Assembly (NCBI GenBank): GCA_964459515.1
Contig: CAYWML010000062.1
Location: 1 to 7,558, forward strand
DNA: 7,558 nt
Direction of reading: 5' to 3'
From: Scatosoma sp964459515
Lineage (GTDB): Bacteria; Bacillota; Clostridia; Christensenellales; Borkfalkiaceae
The position numbers and the translations under genes are program-made. Shown in pieces: positions 6,617 to 7,558 of this stretch (position 1 is its first letter; each line of letters opens with the position of its first letter). Under the pieces are notes generated by a model that made no database searches, was not told the DNA's origin, and was given only the letters and a program-made list of their open reading frames with translations.

Positions 6617-7558
6617 TTAGGATAAGCCCACAACGCTGCCGTCAGGCAATAAGTCTATCTTTTCCGCCGCAGGATGCGCGCCCAGCCCCGGCATCAACAT
6701 TATTTTTCCGGCTATCGCCACGATAAATCCCGCGCCGCCTTTCAAAACCACGTCCCGAACGGTAATGCGGAAGCCCTCGGGTTTACCCGTAAGTTCGGGA
6801 TTATCCGACAAGGAATATTGCGTTTTCGCGATAATGACGGGCAAATCGCCGCAGCCCTTTTCCTCGATAACGCGAATTTTTTCCAAAGCCTCGTCCGAAT
6901 AATCCACGCCGTCCGCGCCGTAGATTTTCGTCGCCACGCTTTCTATCTTCTCGCAAACGCCGTCCGTCGGCTCGTACGGGTGACAAAGCTTCGACGGAAT
7001 TTCGCACGCCCGAACAACCGCCTCGGCAAGAGCCTTGCCTCCCTCGCCGCCGCGCAGGAACACGTCGGTGAATACCGCCTCCGCCCCTGCCGCTCGCACC
7101 GCCGCGAGCACAGCGTCGATCTCCGCCTGCGTATCCGTCGCAAAGCGGTTCATCGCCACGACGACGGGTTTCTTGTATACGTTTTTCATAGTATCGATAT
7201 GCTTCAAAAGATTGGGCATACCCTTTTGCAACGCGCCGAGATCCTCTTCGGAAAGCTTCGCTTTATCTGCGCCGCCGTGCAATTTCAAAGCCTTCACCGT
7301 CGCCACGATGACGACGCAATGCGGCTCGATACCTGCCGCGCGGCACTTCGCGTCCAAAAACTTCTCCGCGCCGAGGTCCGCGCCGAACCCTGCTTCGGTA
7401 ATCGCGTACTCCGCAAGGCTCATCGCCGCGTACGTTGCCTGCACGCTGTTGCAACCGTGCGCGATATTCGCAAACGGACCGCCGTGAACGAACGCGGGAG
7501 TTTCCTCTAAGGTTTGCACAAGATTCGGCTTTATCGCATCCTTAAGGAGCGCCGTCAT
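6617..7558 (-). CDS. fhs: Formate-tetrahydrofolate ligase, C-terminal 313 residues (5' end off window)
   Basis: The enzyme makes 10-formyl-tetrahydrofolate from formate, ATP and tetrahydrofolate. It feeds purine and formyl-Met synthesis and, in acetogens, the methyl branch of the Wood-Ljungdahl pathway. The visible part begins inside the family's conserved core, with KPNLVQTLEETPAFVHGGPF followed by ANIAHGCNS, and ends with the typical tail GGAGFIVAIAGKIMLMPGL then PAAEKID. The full family length is about 556 residues, so roughly 240 N-terminal residues, including the ATP-binding P-loop, lie beyond the right edge. The Met codon at the window edge is internal, not the start. The stop is TAA at 6617-6619. 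It is the first visible gene of the operon and its promoter is outside the window. Confidence 0.96.
   Translation of the reverse strand: MTALLKDAIKPNLVQTLEETPAFVHGGPFANIAHGCNSVQATYAAMSLAEYAITEAGFGADLGAEKFLDAKCRAAGIEPHCVVIVATVKALKLHGGADKAKLSEEDLGALQKGMPNLLKHIDTMKNVYKKPVVVAMNRFATDTQAEIDAVLAAVRAAGAEAVFTDVFLRGGEGGKALAEAVVRACEIPSKLCHPYEPTDGVCEKIESVATKIYGADGVDYSDEALEKIRVIEEKGCGDLPVIIAKTQYSLSDNPELTGKPEGFRITVRDVVLKGGAGFIVAIAGKIMLMPGLGAHPAAEKIDLLPDGSVVGLS

Noticed and set aside
6674..7510. 278-codon plus-strand frame opposite fhs
   Set aside because: It is a shadow of a clear formate-tetrahydrofolate ligase, Arg/His-rich with no recognisable domain.
7556..7558. ATG at the window edge as the start of fhs
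   Set aside because: The family is about 556 residues, and this Met sits in the conserved core before LKDAIKPNLVQ, so it is internal.

Overview
The window looks like part of a genome from an uncultured, spore-forming Clostridia-type Firmicute, probably a metagenome assembly. Four things support this: an AbrB-family sporulation regulator that matches SpoVT closely, strong GGAGG-type ribosome binding sites, a Ser-rich lipoprotein linker of the kind common in gut Clostridia, and a 100-N scaffold gap inside a repetitive gene. The assignment below the level of Clostridia is a guess.

Layout. Positions 1-2712 (minus strand) hold most of one very long surface lipoprotein gene that runs off the left edge. 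It has a lipobox signal peptide, Ser-rich spacers, a beta-rich N-terminal domain, a CX2C-X14-CX2C cluster, a Ser/Tyr/Trp tandem-repeat stalk broken by the N gap, and at least 14 BspA/TpLRR-type leucine-rich repeats of 23 residues. Its frame changes across the placeholder gap, so naive gene calling splits it and misses the 1.8-kb LRR half. Read in the correct frame, 1-1824 has no stop codon. Its leader (about 2713-2836) carries an 18-bp palindrome and a 20-bp perfect inverted repeat downstream of a near-consensus sigma-A promoter.

Divergently, 2970-3515 (plus) is spoVT. A bidirectional terminator at 3613-3654 separates it from a convergent minus-strand operon read right to left: fhs (formate-tetrahydrofolate ligase, 5' part beyond the right edge), glnS (glutaminyl-tRNA synthetase) and a 412-residue polytopic membrane protein with two CvpA-like halves. 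Spacings of 28 and 61 nt suggest cotranscription.

The fhs-glnS-membrane protein block is ordinary housekeeping sequence of moderate to high G+C. The lipoprotein gene is visibly richer in A+T and highly repetitive, and is the accessory, fast-evolving part of the window. I found no CRISPR array, tRNA, rRNA or transposase. The most interesting items are the lipoprotein's architecture (aromatic stalk plus Cys cluster) and its structured mRNA leader.
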